DNA from: a virus
Reading direction: 5' to 3' (one strand)
Length of the DNA: 21,494 nt
IMG/VR virus record: IMGVR_UViG_3300042448_000111
Span: 1 to 21,494 of that record
Shown here: piece by piece, positions 12,854 through 21,000 of the stretch
Position numbering within the stretch: position 1 is the stretch's first letter
Layout: the number at the start of each line of letters is the position of its first letter
Made by a program: the position numbers and the translations under genes
Notes under the pieces: model-generated
What the model was told of the DNA's origin: nothing
Databases searched by the model: none
The model's input: the letters and a program-made list of their open reading frames with translations, nothing else

Positions 12854-13122
12854 ATCGCTGTAAAGTTATCCTCTGTGACACCTACACCGCCAGCAATTAG
12901 TGCTGCCTTAGTAGCATCATCTACTGTGTGGTTATAGCCACCTGCGTATACTTCAGGGAATGCTTTCAAGTCACCATCGACTGGGTAACGAATCTGTGCG
13001 TATCCACCTGTAGGCTTTAGTACTATTGTAATGCCTCTGTCAAGTTTATAAAAATAGAATAGGCGGGCTTGACCTGCTGGGCCTTCTTCAACCACAGGGG
13101 TTGTAAAAATATATTCAGTCAT
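12850..13122 (-). CDS. Small head-associated protein after the capsid gene
   Basis: The 90-aa product begins MTEYIFTTPVVEEGPAG and continues RLFYFYKLDRG, then IRYPVDGDL and GGYNHTVDDATKAALIAGG; this set resembles a family found right behind the capsid gene in actinobacteriophages. An ATG at 13122 is chosen over the GTG at 13143 because a perfect AGGAGG lies 4 bases before it. No catalytic motif is seen. A head-completion or capsid-stabilising role is likely from place and size, but not shown by sequence. It is followed by an ATGA overlap with the CxxC protein. Confidence 0.65.
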   Translation of the reverse strand: MTEYIFTTPVVEEGPAGQARLFYFYKLDRGITIVLKPTGGYAQIRYPVDGDLKAFPEVYAGGYNHTVDDATKAALIAGGVGVTEDNFTAI

Positions 13123-13126
13123 AAGT

Positions 13127-13132
13127 CCTCCT
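13127..13132 (-). promoter_or_regulatory. Ribosome binding site that fixes the start of the post-capsid gene
   Basis: AGGAGG on the minus strand, 4 bases before ATG 13122. It is a full match to the anti-Shine-Dalgarno core and lies downstream of the competing GTG at 13143, ruling that start out. Confidence 0.7.
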
Positions 13133-13141
13133 AATGAACTC

Positions 13142-13174
13142 ACCCCGAAGGGGTAGATTTCTAGGCCTACCCCT
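13142..13174 (-). other. Two mutually exclusive hairpins after the capsid gene
   Basis: In the minus transcript AGGGGTAG (13174-13167) pairs with CTACCCCT (13156-13149) around a 10-nt loop. The right arm also begins a second hairpin, ACCCC-TTC-GGGGT (13154-13142), which cannot form at the same time. It starts 13 bases after the capsid stop codon. There is no U-tract, so transcript stabilisation or partial termination after the highly expressed capsid gene is the more likely role. Confidence 0.55.
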
Positions 13175-13187
13175 CAGAGTCAATCAA

Positions 13188-14390
13188 CTAGAGAGCAGCG
13201 ATTGAGGAGCCTGATTCAATACGATACAGTGCTTCTTCACGATAACGTGCAAAGCCGAGTACGCCGTACCAACCCATTGGGCGGAAGCGCATCAACTTAT
13301 CGGTTACGTTTCCGATAACAATGTGTGGCTCTTCTGCAACAGCCTCAGCAAGTGCTTGCTGTCCGCAGAGGATAGTATCAAATACGCGTGTTACTGGAGT
13401 TACAGTTACAGTTGTTGTAGCGGTAACTGCAGCAGTGTTAGCAACATCTACAGTGAATGTAGTTGTTGAACCTGAAGTGCTGATAGCAGTAATCTTTGCA
13501 GTAGATGCAATGCCAGTTCCAGAAATCTTGTCGCCAACCTCAGCGCGGGTTGCAATTACAGCAGAAGAAGCAACACCAAAGGTGAAGCCTGCTGATGTAC
13601 CTGCAACGGTTACTGCGGTTGTGGCAAGAGTAGCCTGGTCTGCGCCATCTTTAGCATTTGGCAAACGAGAAGACTCAACAAAGAATGCTCCTTCGTAATC
13701 GCCAATTTCTCCAGCCCATACGTTATTAACGGCTGGGTCAGAGTTGATGTGAGCGAAGTTCCAGCCTAGGTTTCCAGACTCTGCACGCAGGTCGTGGGAA
13801 ACTTCTGGGTGGATACCGCACCAGTAGTAAGAACCACGGCGAGCCTTGGCCTTATTAGCACGGAGTTTAGCGACAGCCTTGCGGATGTCTGCTGAATCAA
13901 TTGTTGCGGCTGCAGTAATTGTTGCGGTGCTTGTAGCAGTGCTACCACCATAAATTACGTTAGTTCCGCCGATAAGAGTTGTTGAAACAACCTTGTCAAT
14001 AGAATCAGCAAGGTTGTATGCAATGATATTTGCAATTGCTGGGTCTACGTCTGCTAGTGAGAATAACTCAAGAGCGCGGGTTACTAGGACAGCATTACCG
14101 TACTCGTTAAGAGTAATGGTTACTGATGTTGGGGTTGTTAGAGCAACTGCATCTGGGTCAGTTGTCTCTGTTAGTGTTGAAGTTTTTGCATCCAAGTCAA
14201 CATAGCGCTGTAGCACTACAGTTGAACCTGGGATTGCTTGACGGGCAGGACGCTTATCTGCGACAGAACGAAGTAGTGGTTCTGAACGGAGAGCGAACTC
14301 GAGAAGACGGTCATACGCCTTCTGTACGAGACCTGCGCCACCAACTGTACCACCGAGAGATGTGCTCGCGGTTGATGTAAATTGTGACAT
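13188..14390 (-). CDS. Major capsid protein, N4-gp56 type, with an extra domain
   Basis: The 400-aa protein has the order of an N4-gp56-family (HK97-fold) capsid protein: an N-terminal arm with TSLGGTVGGAGLVQKAYDRL, LRSVADKRPARQAIPGSTV (about 40-58), NEYGNAVLVTRALEL (95-109), RRGSYYWCGIHPEVSHDLR (184-202), then WAGEIGDYEGAFFVESSRLP (225-244), and TILCGQQALAEAV (339-351) near the end. Between about residues 248 and 333 lies a Thr/Ala/Val-rich beta segment that breaks the usual run from the VESSRLP block to the TILCGQQAL block. It is probably an inserted domain on the outer surface. AAGGAG precedes the ATG. It lies directly behind a scaffold-like gene, as in most phages. Confidence 0.85.
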   Translation of the reverse strand: MSQFTSTASTSLGGTVGGAGLVQKAYDRLLEFALRSEPLLRSVADKRPARQAIPGSTVVLQRYVDLDAKTSTLTETTDPDAVALTTPTSVTITLNEYGNAVLVTRALELFSLADVDPAIANIIAYNLADSIDKVVSTTLIGGTNVIYGGSTATSTATITAAATIDSADIRKAVAKLRANKAKARRGSYYWCGIHPEVSHDLRAESGNLGWNFAHINSDPAVNNVWAGEIGDYEGAFFVESSRLPNAKDGADQATLATTAVTVAGTSAGFTFGVASSAVIATRAEVGDKISGTGIASTAKITAISTSGSTTTFTVDVANTAAVTATTTVTVTPVTRVFDTILCGQQALAEAVAEEPHIVIGNVTDKLMRFRPMGWYGVLGFARYREEALYRIESGSSIAAL

Positions 14391-14419
14391 TAGTTTTAGT
14401 CTCCTTGACTATGAACGGA

Positions 14420-14890
14420 TTATTGTTGTGAACGCAAGAGACTTAGAATCTCCTCGGTAGAGGATGCGTTATCTAGACGCGATTCAACATCTTGCGTTTT
14501 GTCGGGAGTAACCGCTCCCTGAGTAAGAACATCTTGATTGCGTAATGCAGCAAGGTTGTTCCTGTCTATTTCGGGGGCATCTGACATTTTAATTCCGAAT
14601 AGGTCGGCATTATCTCCGAGCCAGTTAGTAACTGTCTCTTCGTTAATTTCTTCCAAGTCTTTCATAATTAAACGTGCAGCCTTTAGGTTTACGCCCTTCT
14701 TTTCTAGGACTTGACGGACGGTTGATTCTTTCTTATCTTTGAGGAATCCCTCAAGTTGTTCAGAAAGTTCCTTGATACGTTTCTCATCTGACCTTTTGGC
14801 TTTTCTTAGTTTTTTGACTAAGTCATTTCCATCTAGGCCATCGTTGGTATCTAGTTCGTCTTCTTCGTCTTCCCAGTAGTTGTTGCTCAT
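14420..14890 (-). CDS. Scaffolding-like acidic coiled-coil protein
   Basis: The 156-aa protein starts with a very acidic segment (YWEDEEDELDTNDGLDG), then a long charged helix with heptad-like spacing (VKKLRKAKRSDEKRIKELSE onward, about residues 23-65), and a Ser/Glu-rich C-terminus. Its size, charge and place just before the capsid gene are those of a scaffolding protein, which guides capsid assembly and then leaves. The ATG at 14890 is preferred to an upstream TTG (14923) since the product then starts like related proteins and has AAGGGTGG before it. It is preceded by a 121-base non-coding leader. Sequence alone does not prove the role. Confidence 0.75.
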   Translation of the reverse strand: MSNNYWEDEEDELDTNDGLDGNDLVKKLRKAKRSDEKRIKELSEQLEGFLKDKKESTVRQVLEKKGVNLKAARLIMKDLEEINEETVTNWLGDNADLFGIKMSDAPEIDRNNLAALRNQDVLTQGAVTPDKTQDVESRLDNASSTEEILSLLRSQQ

Positions 14891-15011
14891 AGCAACCACC
14901 CTTCTATTCGTTGTTAGTCGCAAGCCTCAATGACCACGCGGGGACTGTGGGTTGGCTCTTGCTATCGGTCTGTTACTCTGGCGGGGCCGATAGGTCCGCT
15001 CAGGATTCTAT
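14891..15011 (-). promoter_or_regulatory. Non-coding, GC-rich leader before the scaffold and capsid genes
   Basis: This is the longest gap inside the virion operon. It is richer in G and C than the flanking genes and no frame is both open and startable through it. CTATCGG (14968-14962 complement pairs with 14993-14987) forms a 7-bp stem with an 18-nt loop. I see no clear promoter boxes. It could hold a promoter with unusual boxes, an RNA processing site, or a structured leader for high-level scaffold and capsid translation. Confidence 0.4.
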
Positions 15012-16901
15012 TTAAAAAGCGCGATTTGCTCTGCGCTGTGATGCAAGTCCGAGTTCTGCTCGTCCTGCTTTGCTTCTAAATCTGGCTTCTTCTTGTTCGG
15101 TCAACTCTTGTAATTTTTCAAGTTCTTTTGCAGATTGACTAATAATAGCCTTTTCTAAACCTACTTGACCAACATCTTCAACTTTAGAAATTTGAGATAG
15201 TTTTGTTGTCGTAGGTAGTGCTGTTGCTATTTGTCCAAACTTAGGTAGTAATGATGAGAAAGTTCCACCAGTACGAGCATATTCTTTTGCTCGCTCTTCA
15301 GTTACTCCGCCTGCTCGGTTAATTGCTCCAAGTCCTTGTTGCTCTGCAGCGGCGAGAACTTCATATTGCTCAAGTTCATCAACAAGTTGATTGACACCCT
15401 TTTCGCCGAGAAGTAAAGTCTTAGCAAGAGTAGTTCTGTCAACAGTTGGAAAGTAACGGCTCAAAGTATCTTTAATAGCCTTAGGAGCCATATCAATACG
15501 AAGATATGCTTTGGCTATCTTGTCAGCAATAGTAGTAACTGAGTTGCCTTTGCTAATAAGTTCAGTTGTAAACTCTTCTGTTGCAATACTCCCAAGATTT
15601 GCTTCTTTTAAAACATCTGCCATTTTTGCCTGAGATACAACATACTCAGCAATGGTTGGAACAAGCACTGGTTTACCGCTAACCTTTAAATCTTGAAGGG
15701 CATAGATGCCTTTAAATCTGTCAGTAAATGGTTTTAAGGCTGGGTTGTTTCTAGCATCAAGTAAGGCTAAGTTAAAAGATTCATCTACTGATGAACCAGT
15801 TCTGTAAAACTTTGTTACTGCACCGTAAAGAGCGTCTGCCCAAGGCTTACTGGCTTCGGTGGCTCCAAAAAATAATGCTAAAGTATTTTTAAATGTATCT
15901 CTGGCTAGGCTTGGGCCTGTAGGAAAACCACTCCCACTTCCACCAGTACCACCAGTACCAGTGCCAGTTCCAATACCAGTACCAATACCAGTACCAGTAG
16001 AACCATCAGAATAAAAAGTGTCGGTATCAGTAGGCGTATTAGCCAAAGCCTCTTCCGCCGTAGAGAAACCCTTACCCGTAAATGCTGTCCCATCTAATTG
16101 ATATCCAATAAACCGTTTACTTTTTCCATCAGGAGCATCTACAAAAAATGGTAATGGTTGTTTAACTAAAGCATTTACGCCTTGGATAGAATCAAAAGTT
16201 GCTTGAGTTTCTCCTCCAAATACACGAGAGCCATATTTTTCTAAATTGTCTTGAGTTGCGGTAGCGCGATATGTTTGCCATTTACCGCTTGTTCTGCCAC
16301 CTACCCAAGACCAATAAATAATCATATCTTTATCTATTTTTCCTGCTGGGCGTATTTTAGGATTAAAGAGTGGGCTTATTTTTGCTCTATTAGAGGCTTC
16401 AAACGCCTCTGCTGCATTTCTATCTGCTTCAAGAATATCAGCACGGGACGCATTTTTAACAACGCCATCTTTATATTCTATATTATTACGTGTTCCAGTA
16501 AATAGAACACCATTTAATTTCAATGGGTCGTTAGACAGTCCTCTACCAGTATAATTTTCTGTCGGATTAACTCCTGCTGCGGCAACATTAGCCTTAGTTG
16601 TTGCGTTAGCAAAAGCATCAAAATTAGCAGCAGTTAAATTTTTTGGGTCAACACCAGCAGTATATGCTTGCTCTAAAGCAATAGTTGCTATCTCTAAGTT
16701 TTTTTTATTGACTTGTTCTTTAGACTCAGCAATGCCAGCCTGCAAATCAGCCAAGGCATTAGGATTAGGTGGAACTTTGGCTTCTGCCTTGGCTGCTGCC
16801 TTAGCCTTTGCCTTGGCTTCTGCCTCAGCCTTTGCATCGGCTGCTGCTTTAATTCTTTCTCGTTGTGCTCTTGCTCTGCGGATATCTTCATCTTGTGCCA
16901 T
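15012..16901 (-). CDS. Large virion-associated protein with Ala/Lys coil and Gly/Thr linker
   Basis: The 629-aa protein has a very regular Ala/Lys/Glu-rich helix at its start (about residues 13-42, repeated AKAEAEAK-type units). A mixed domain follows (about 60-290), containing YWSWVGGRTSGKWQTY. A flexible Gly/Thr linker covers 303-327. The C-terminal helical domain carries LDARNNPALKPFTDRFKGI (381-399) and the end block EEARFRSKAGRAELGLASQRRANRAF. The C-terminal blocks recur, as I recall, in large structural proteins of actinobacteriophages near the capsid gene. An internal virion or ejected protein is the best guess. GGAG precedes the ATG, which directly follows the stop of the preceding gene. 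Confidence 0.6.
   Translation of the reverse strand: MAQDEDIRRARAQRERIKAAADAKAEAEAKAKAKAAAKAEAKVPPNPNALADLQAGIAESKEQVNKKNLEIATIALEQAYTAGVDPKNLTAANFDAFANATTKANVAAAGVNPTENYTGRGLSNDPLKLNGVLFTGTRNNIEYKDGVVKNASRADILEADRNAAEAFEASNRAKISPLFNPKIRPAGKIDKDMIIYWSWVGGRTSGKWQTYRATATQDNLEKYGSRVFGGETQATFDSIQGVNALVKQPLPFFVDAPDGKSKRFIGYQLDGTAFTGKGFSTAEEALANTPTDTDTFYSDGSTGTGIGTGIGTGTGTGGTGGSGSGFPTGPSLARDTFKNTLALFFGATEASKPWADALYGAVTKFYRTGSSVDESFNLALLDARNNPALKPFTDRFKGIYALQDLKVSGKPVLVPTIAEYVVSQAKMADVLKEANLGSIATEEFTTELISKGNSVTTIADKIAKAYLRIDMAPKAIKDTLSRYFPTVDRTTLAKTLLLGEKGVNQLVDELEQYEVLAAAEQQGLGAINRAGGVTEERAKEYARTGGTFSSLLPKFGQIATALPTTTKLSQISKVEDVGQVGLEKAIISQSAKELEKLQELTEQEEARFRSKAGRAELGLASQRRANRAF
15921..15995 (-). 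repeat. Short tandem repeat coding a Gly/Thr linker
   Basis: About 75 bases of ACTGGT/ATTGGT-type 6-bp units (minus strand) encode the Gly-Thr/Gly-Ile linker of the 629-aa protein. It separates two well-formed domains and is a likely site for length change by slippage. Confidence 0.7.
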
Positions 16902-18041
16902 TTATACTCCAAATCCAGAAATACGACCAAAACCTGTAGCCAGGTCACGTGCAGAATCATTAGCCCAAGATGTCTTTTCAGCATTTGGATGGTTCTTAAG
17001 ATAGTTAGTAAAATCAGAAAGATTTCCCATTGGAACTTTGCCCGCTGTGCCGTCTGGACGAATAAACTTATCTAGGTCTGGGTCATCTAATTCAACTGTA
17101 GATGGGTCTATCTCCCACCATTTAGCCATTAGGTTTACGTATGGTTGAACTAAGTCTTTAACAGTAAGATTTGGATTTGCCCTAAGGCGTTCAGCAAATA
17201 GTGGATAAAGTTCAGCAGCCTTAGCATTAAAGTCTTTCTGTAGGCTAGTTAAATCAACTTCGCCTTTACTTAATTGAACCGCATAGTTAGCAATTTCTTT
17301 ATCACTCAAATATCCTAAGCCATTAGACTTAAGTATACTTCTTAAGGCATCAATCTGATTTATGACCGAAGAAGGCAGCGTCTTAACGTCGCCAATGTTT
17401 ACCTTAGACCATAGATAGTTTCTAGCAAAAGAGTTCGCATCAAAGGTTGTGCCGCTAATAACTGTCTCTTGAGTTCCATCTGGAAGAATTTTAACTTGGG
17501 TTTGTTTGCCACCAGCCTTGGCTGCTTCTGTTAGTTTCTCATAAAAGTCAGCAAGGTCTTGTTCCCCAAATTGAGCAAATGAACCTTGTGAAAAACCTAG
17601 TTGCTTGGCAGCATTACTCAATATTGCATCAGAGGAAATCTTGTCGTATGAGGTATAGGTTATAGCCGTATCACTGGTCTTAGGGGCATTCTTTAATTGA
17701 ATCTCCAAGATGTCCCAAGGAGTATTCTTTTTGCCCTCTTTGTAAGAAGCAACTGCAGCATCTATAAGACTATTAAATACGGTCCTGCGAGCAGCATCGG
17801 TAGGTTGACGATTCTGGACAGCAATTACATACTCGGCAAGAATTCGTTGAGCAGATTTAGATAGAGTAGAAAAAGACTTTTTAACAAAAGCAGAATCTTT
17901 TTTAACTAAAGTGCCATCTTTATCTGGCATCCAGATGTAATTAATAGTTTTTTTACTGCCTTTAGCGGCTAAATCTTCTTTAAGGCCTTGGAGTTCGGCT
18001 TTAGGGTCTGGTATGCCAGCCGCGTCTCTATATCTACTCAT
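16902..18041 (-). CDS. Virion-associated protein, probable internal protein
   Basis: The 379-aa protein is mainly helical. Its C-terminal third carries the blocks AELYPLFAERLRANPNLTVKD, PYVNLMAKWWEIDPSTVELDDP and DFTNYLKNHPNAEKTSWAND, with the spacing of a family I recall in actinobacteriophages among large structural or internal proteins (PYI-x2-MA-x3-LEI-x-P pattern). The first ~60 residues include a lysine-rich stretch (AAKGSKKTINYIWMPDKDG). No catalytic motif is clear. It overlaps the end of the giant preceding gene by 8 bases and is followed directly by the 629-aa gene. The three probably act together in the virion, perhaps as proteins ejected with DNA. Confidence 0.6.
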   Translation of the reverse strand: MSRYRDAAGIPDPKAELQGLKEDLAAKGSKKTINYIWMPDKDGTLVKKDSAFVKKSFSTLSKSAQRILAEYVIAVQNRQPTDAARRTVFNSLIDAAVASYKEGKKNTPWDILEIQLKNAPKTSDTAITYTSYDKISSDAILSNAAKQLGFSQGSFAQFGEQDLADFYEKLTEAAKAGGKQTQVKILPDGTQETVISGTTFDANSFARNYLWSKVNIGDVKTLPSSVINQIDALRSILKSNGLGYLSDKEIANYAVQLSKGEVDLTSLQKDFNAKAAELYPLFAERLRANPNLTVKDLVQPYVNLMAKWWEIDPSTVELDDPDLDKFIRPDGTAGKVPMGNLSDFTNYLKNHPNAEKTSWANDSARDLATGFGRISGFGV

Positions 18042-21000
18042 TACCTACCTCTGTTAGACTATCGTTTTCAAGATATCTGTCAATGATGTTTGCAAGTTTT
18101 GGGTCTACTAATGGAATCACTTGGTTAAGATATTCATTCCAAGCATTCTGTACTTTTGATTTACTCCCCGAAGGAGCATCTTGGTATAACTTAACATAAT
18201 TATCTCTATATCGCATCAATGCTTCTGTGTCTACCCAGAACTGAGTGTTACCGTGTTTCTTCATAAAAGCATCGTTGTTGACAATCTTAGTTAAACCCCA
18301 AGCATACACGAAAGGAGTATTTTTAGTTTCTCTTTTATCGAATTCAAATTTCCAATCTGGACTAAACTCACCTAATTGATTTGCATAGTTTTTAAGCGCG
18401 GTGCGTAAGACTTCTACGGAAGCATAACTTGCATATCCTTTATCTCTAGCAAGTTTGTTAAGGTCAGCCTTATAGGCTACATACGCGTTCCAAACTCTAC
18501 CTACTTCAATATCTTTTTCAACATCTGCTATTGACTTAAGTGGTAAGTTTAACGTTGTTCCATCAGGTAGAGTAACTCCTGGTTTGTTTAAAATCCTGGC
18601 TATATTAGGGTCTGATTTTTCACCAGCAAGGTCGGCAGTAATAAGACCGATAAGGTTCTTATCTTTAAGAGCCAATTCTTTTGTAAGACCTGAAAACTCT
18701 TCCCATACTCTGCTATATCCTTCAGCCGTTGGAGTAACATAAGCAGCCTTAGGACGGCGCTTTGCGCCATAATACAAACGCTCCATTGGGAATGGATTCT
18801 TTGCACCAAATGCTAGAACCTGAGTATTGAGTTCAACCTCAGCAGCAGCCTTGGCATCTCTATCACTCATACCTTGAGCCTTATACTTATCAACAGCATT
18901 TCTAAAGTATGTTGAGAAGATACTGTCAGGACGAGAATCTACTATTGCTGGAGTTCCAAGAATAGAAGCAAACTGCCAAAGAAACTTTTCACCAAATTTT
19001 GCTCTTGCTGCTTTAGTTACTGATTTATCTGTAGGTTTTTTACCAATTCCCATATCATATAAAGCCATTTGGTAATTCCACTCAGAGGTATAAGAGTCAA
19101 CCCATTCTTTCTTTGAGTCATCTCCGTTTGCCCATAGTGCAAGGTTTCGGGCCCAAGCAGGGGTAAATACTTGACTTCCAGCCTTGCCTAAATCTGTTTC
19201 AAGACCATATGGGAACAACTCTTCGTAAGAATACCCAGGTAATTTACCAAATGTATCTTCAATTGCTTGCTTAATAATCTTATCGTTTCCAGGCTTTAAG
19301 GCCAATACTTGACCTAAAGCAGCAGGAACAATATATGAAGGACCAGCAAAGTTAGCAAGGAAGTTTATAGCCCTAGTTCCAACCATTATCCCTCGGCCAT
19401 CTTTTAGGCCAAGTTCTTTAGTTCCAGGAACCAATAAATATTCTGCATCTAAAACATCTTCAACTGGATTTCCATATTTATCTACACCGAAGGAGTTATA
19501 AACTCCATAGTAAGAGTTAAGAAACCCAGACATACGCTGAGGCGATTTAGCAGCAAAGCGAGTATAACGATATATACCGCTAGCAGATGCGTTAGGGAAA
19601 GCAAGAACAGTACGAGCAGCAAACAATGCTCTATTCTGACGACGTACCGAATAGAATGTTTTTTCTGCTTCTCTAACCATCTCAATTGCTGCTGCTTGAC
19701 GAACTGAGTTAACAGTTCCCGTTGTAATATCATAGCCTTGAGATGCTAGTAATTCTAATTTTTGGGCAGTACGTGTCTTAAGTTCTACGCTACCCCAAGC
19801 CCAACGAATGATATTTTCAGGAGCAGCAAGACCTGCCCAGGCTTTTCCTGTAAGTCTGTCGAACCCATCTAAGAAACTCTTAGATTGCATAAGAGGTGTT
19901 GCGTACTTGTTCTCAAGCGGATTAATAGGAGTCAGTCTATCTAACTTGTCGCCCAATAGTTGGGCTAACTGATTTCCACGAACCTCACCTTGAAGAGCAG
20001 CGGCTCTTGCCTCTAAAGTCGGTAGATAACGATTGACATATGAAATCTGGTCATCAATTATATCTATGATTTCTGAAGGGTCACGACCAAATTCATCTGC
20101 ATAAGAACGTCCTGGACGCTTTAGGCCCCAAGTCTGAATAATTTCATCACGAGAACGACCAGCAAGAATCTGGTCAACTAATGGGTCTCCACGCATATAG
20201 TTATTGACGGTATAAGCAAGTTCGTCAAAATATAATGGGTTAGTAACATCAGTAATATTACCTGCTGTACGACGACCTAACATTTTACTACGAGCAGCAA
20301 ATTGTTTATCGCCAAGAATTTCTATCTCGCGTGTATTGCGGTTAGATATTTCAGCCTTATAAGCAGAACCTAAATGATTCTGACTTTCAAGACGAGGAAG
20401 CATAACAGTTTGTCCATTACTTAAGACATAACCTTCTTCTTCTTGACGTCCGCGTTTACGAATCCGAGCATTATCTACAACAGAAAACTCATCAGCAAGT
20501 TCTTTACGGGTTGGTCCCATAGAAACCAGTAGTGCATCGATATCGTCATAAGCGCTTTTAATAGTAGTATTAAGAACATTAAGGTCAGGAGCAAGAGTAT
20601 TGATATCTCCTGCGGCCTTTGTAATAGCCAACTCCGCAGCGCGGATTTCTCCTGCAATCTTTGGGTCTTTTAATGTCTTAAGATATTGAACTCGTCGAAT
20701 TAAACCATAAAGAGTTGGAACTTCTTCTCTTTGTAATCCAAACTCCCTAGCCCTATCACGCATTCTTGTTTCTAGATTGTTAATCAATCGCTCGGCTGCC
20801 CTAAGGTCATCTGTTACTTGAGCAGCATTATCAACCTTGGTCATAGGAGAACGGGCATTTGGTGCAACAAAGAACTCGACCCATTCGGCTACAGCATTAT
20901 CAACTATATCTACGGCCTTGTCATACTGGTCTGTTAATAAACCGTATTCTTCTTTGATAGCCTCTCGGCGTTGTTTACTTTTAATATTGGCTTTATTAAC

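Noticed and set aside
12575-12937. Plus-strand frame of 120 codons opposite two small head genes
   Set aside because: The minus-strand genes are linked by an ATGA overlap and match known small phage proteins; the plus frame has no such support.
14891-14923. Longer scaffold protein from TTG 14923
   Set aside because: The ATG at 14890 has a better ribosome binding site and the product then begins with the acidic segment; the extra 11 residues are unlike it.
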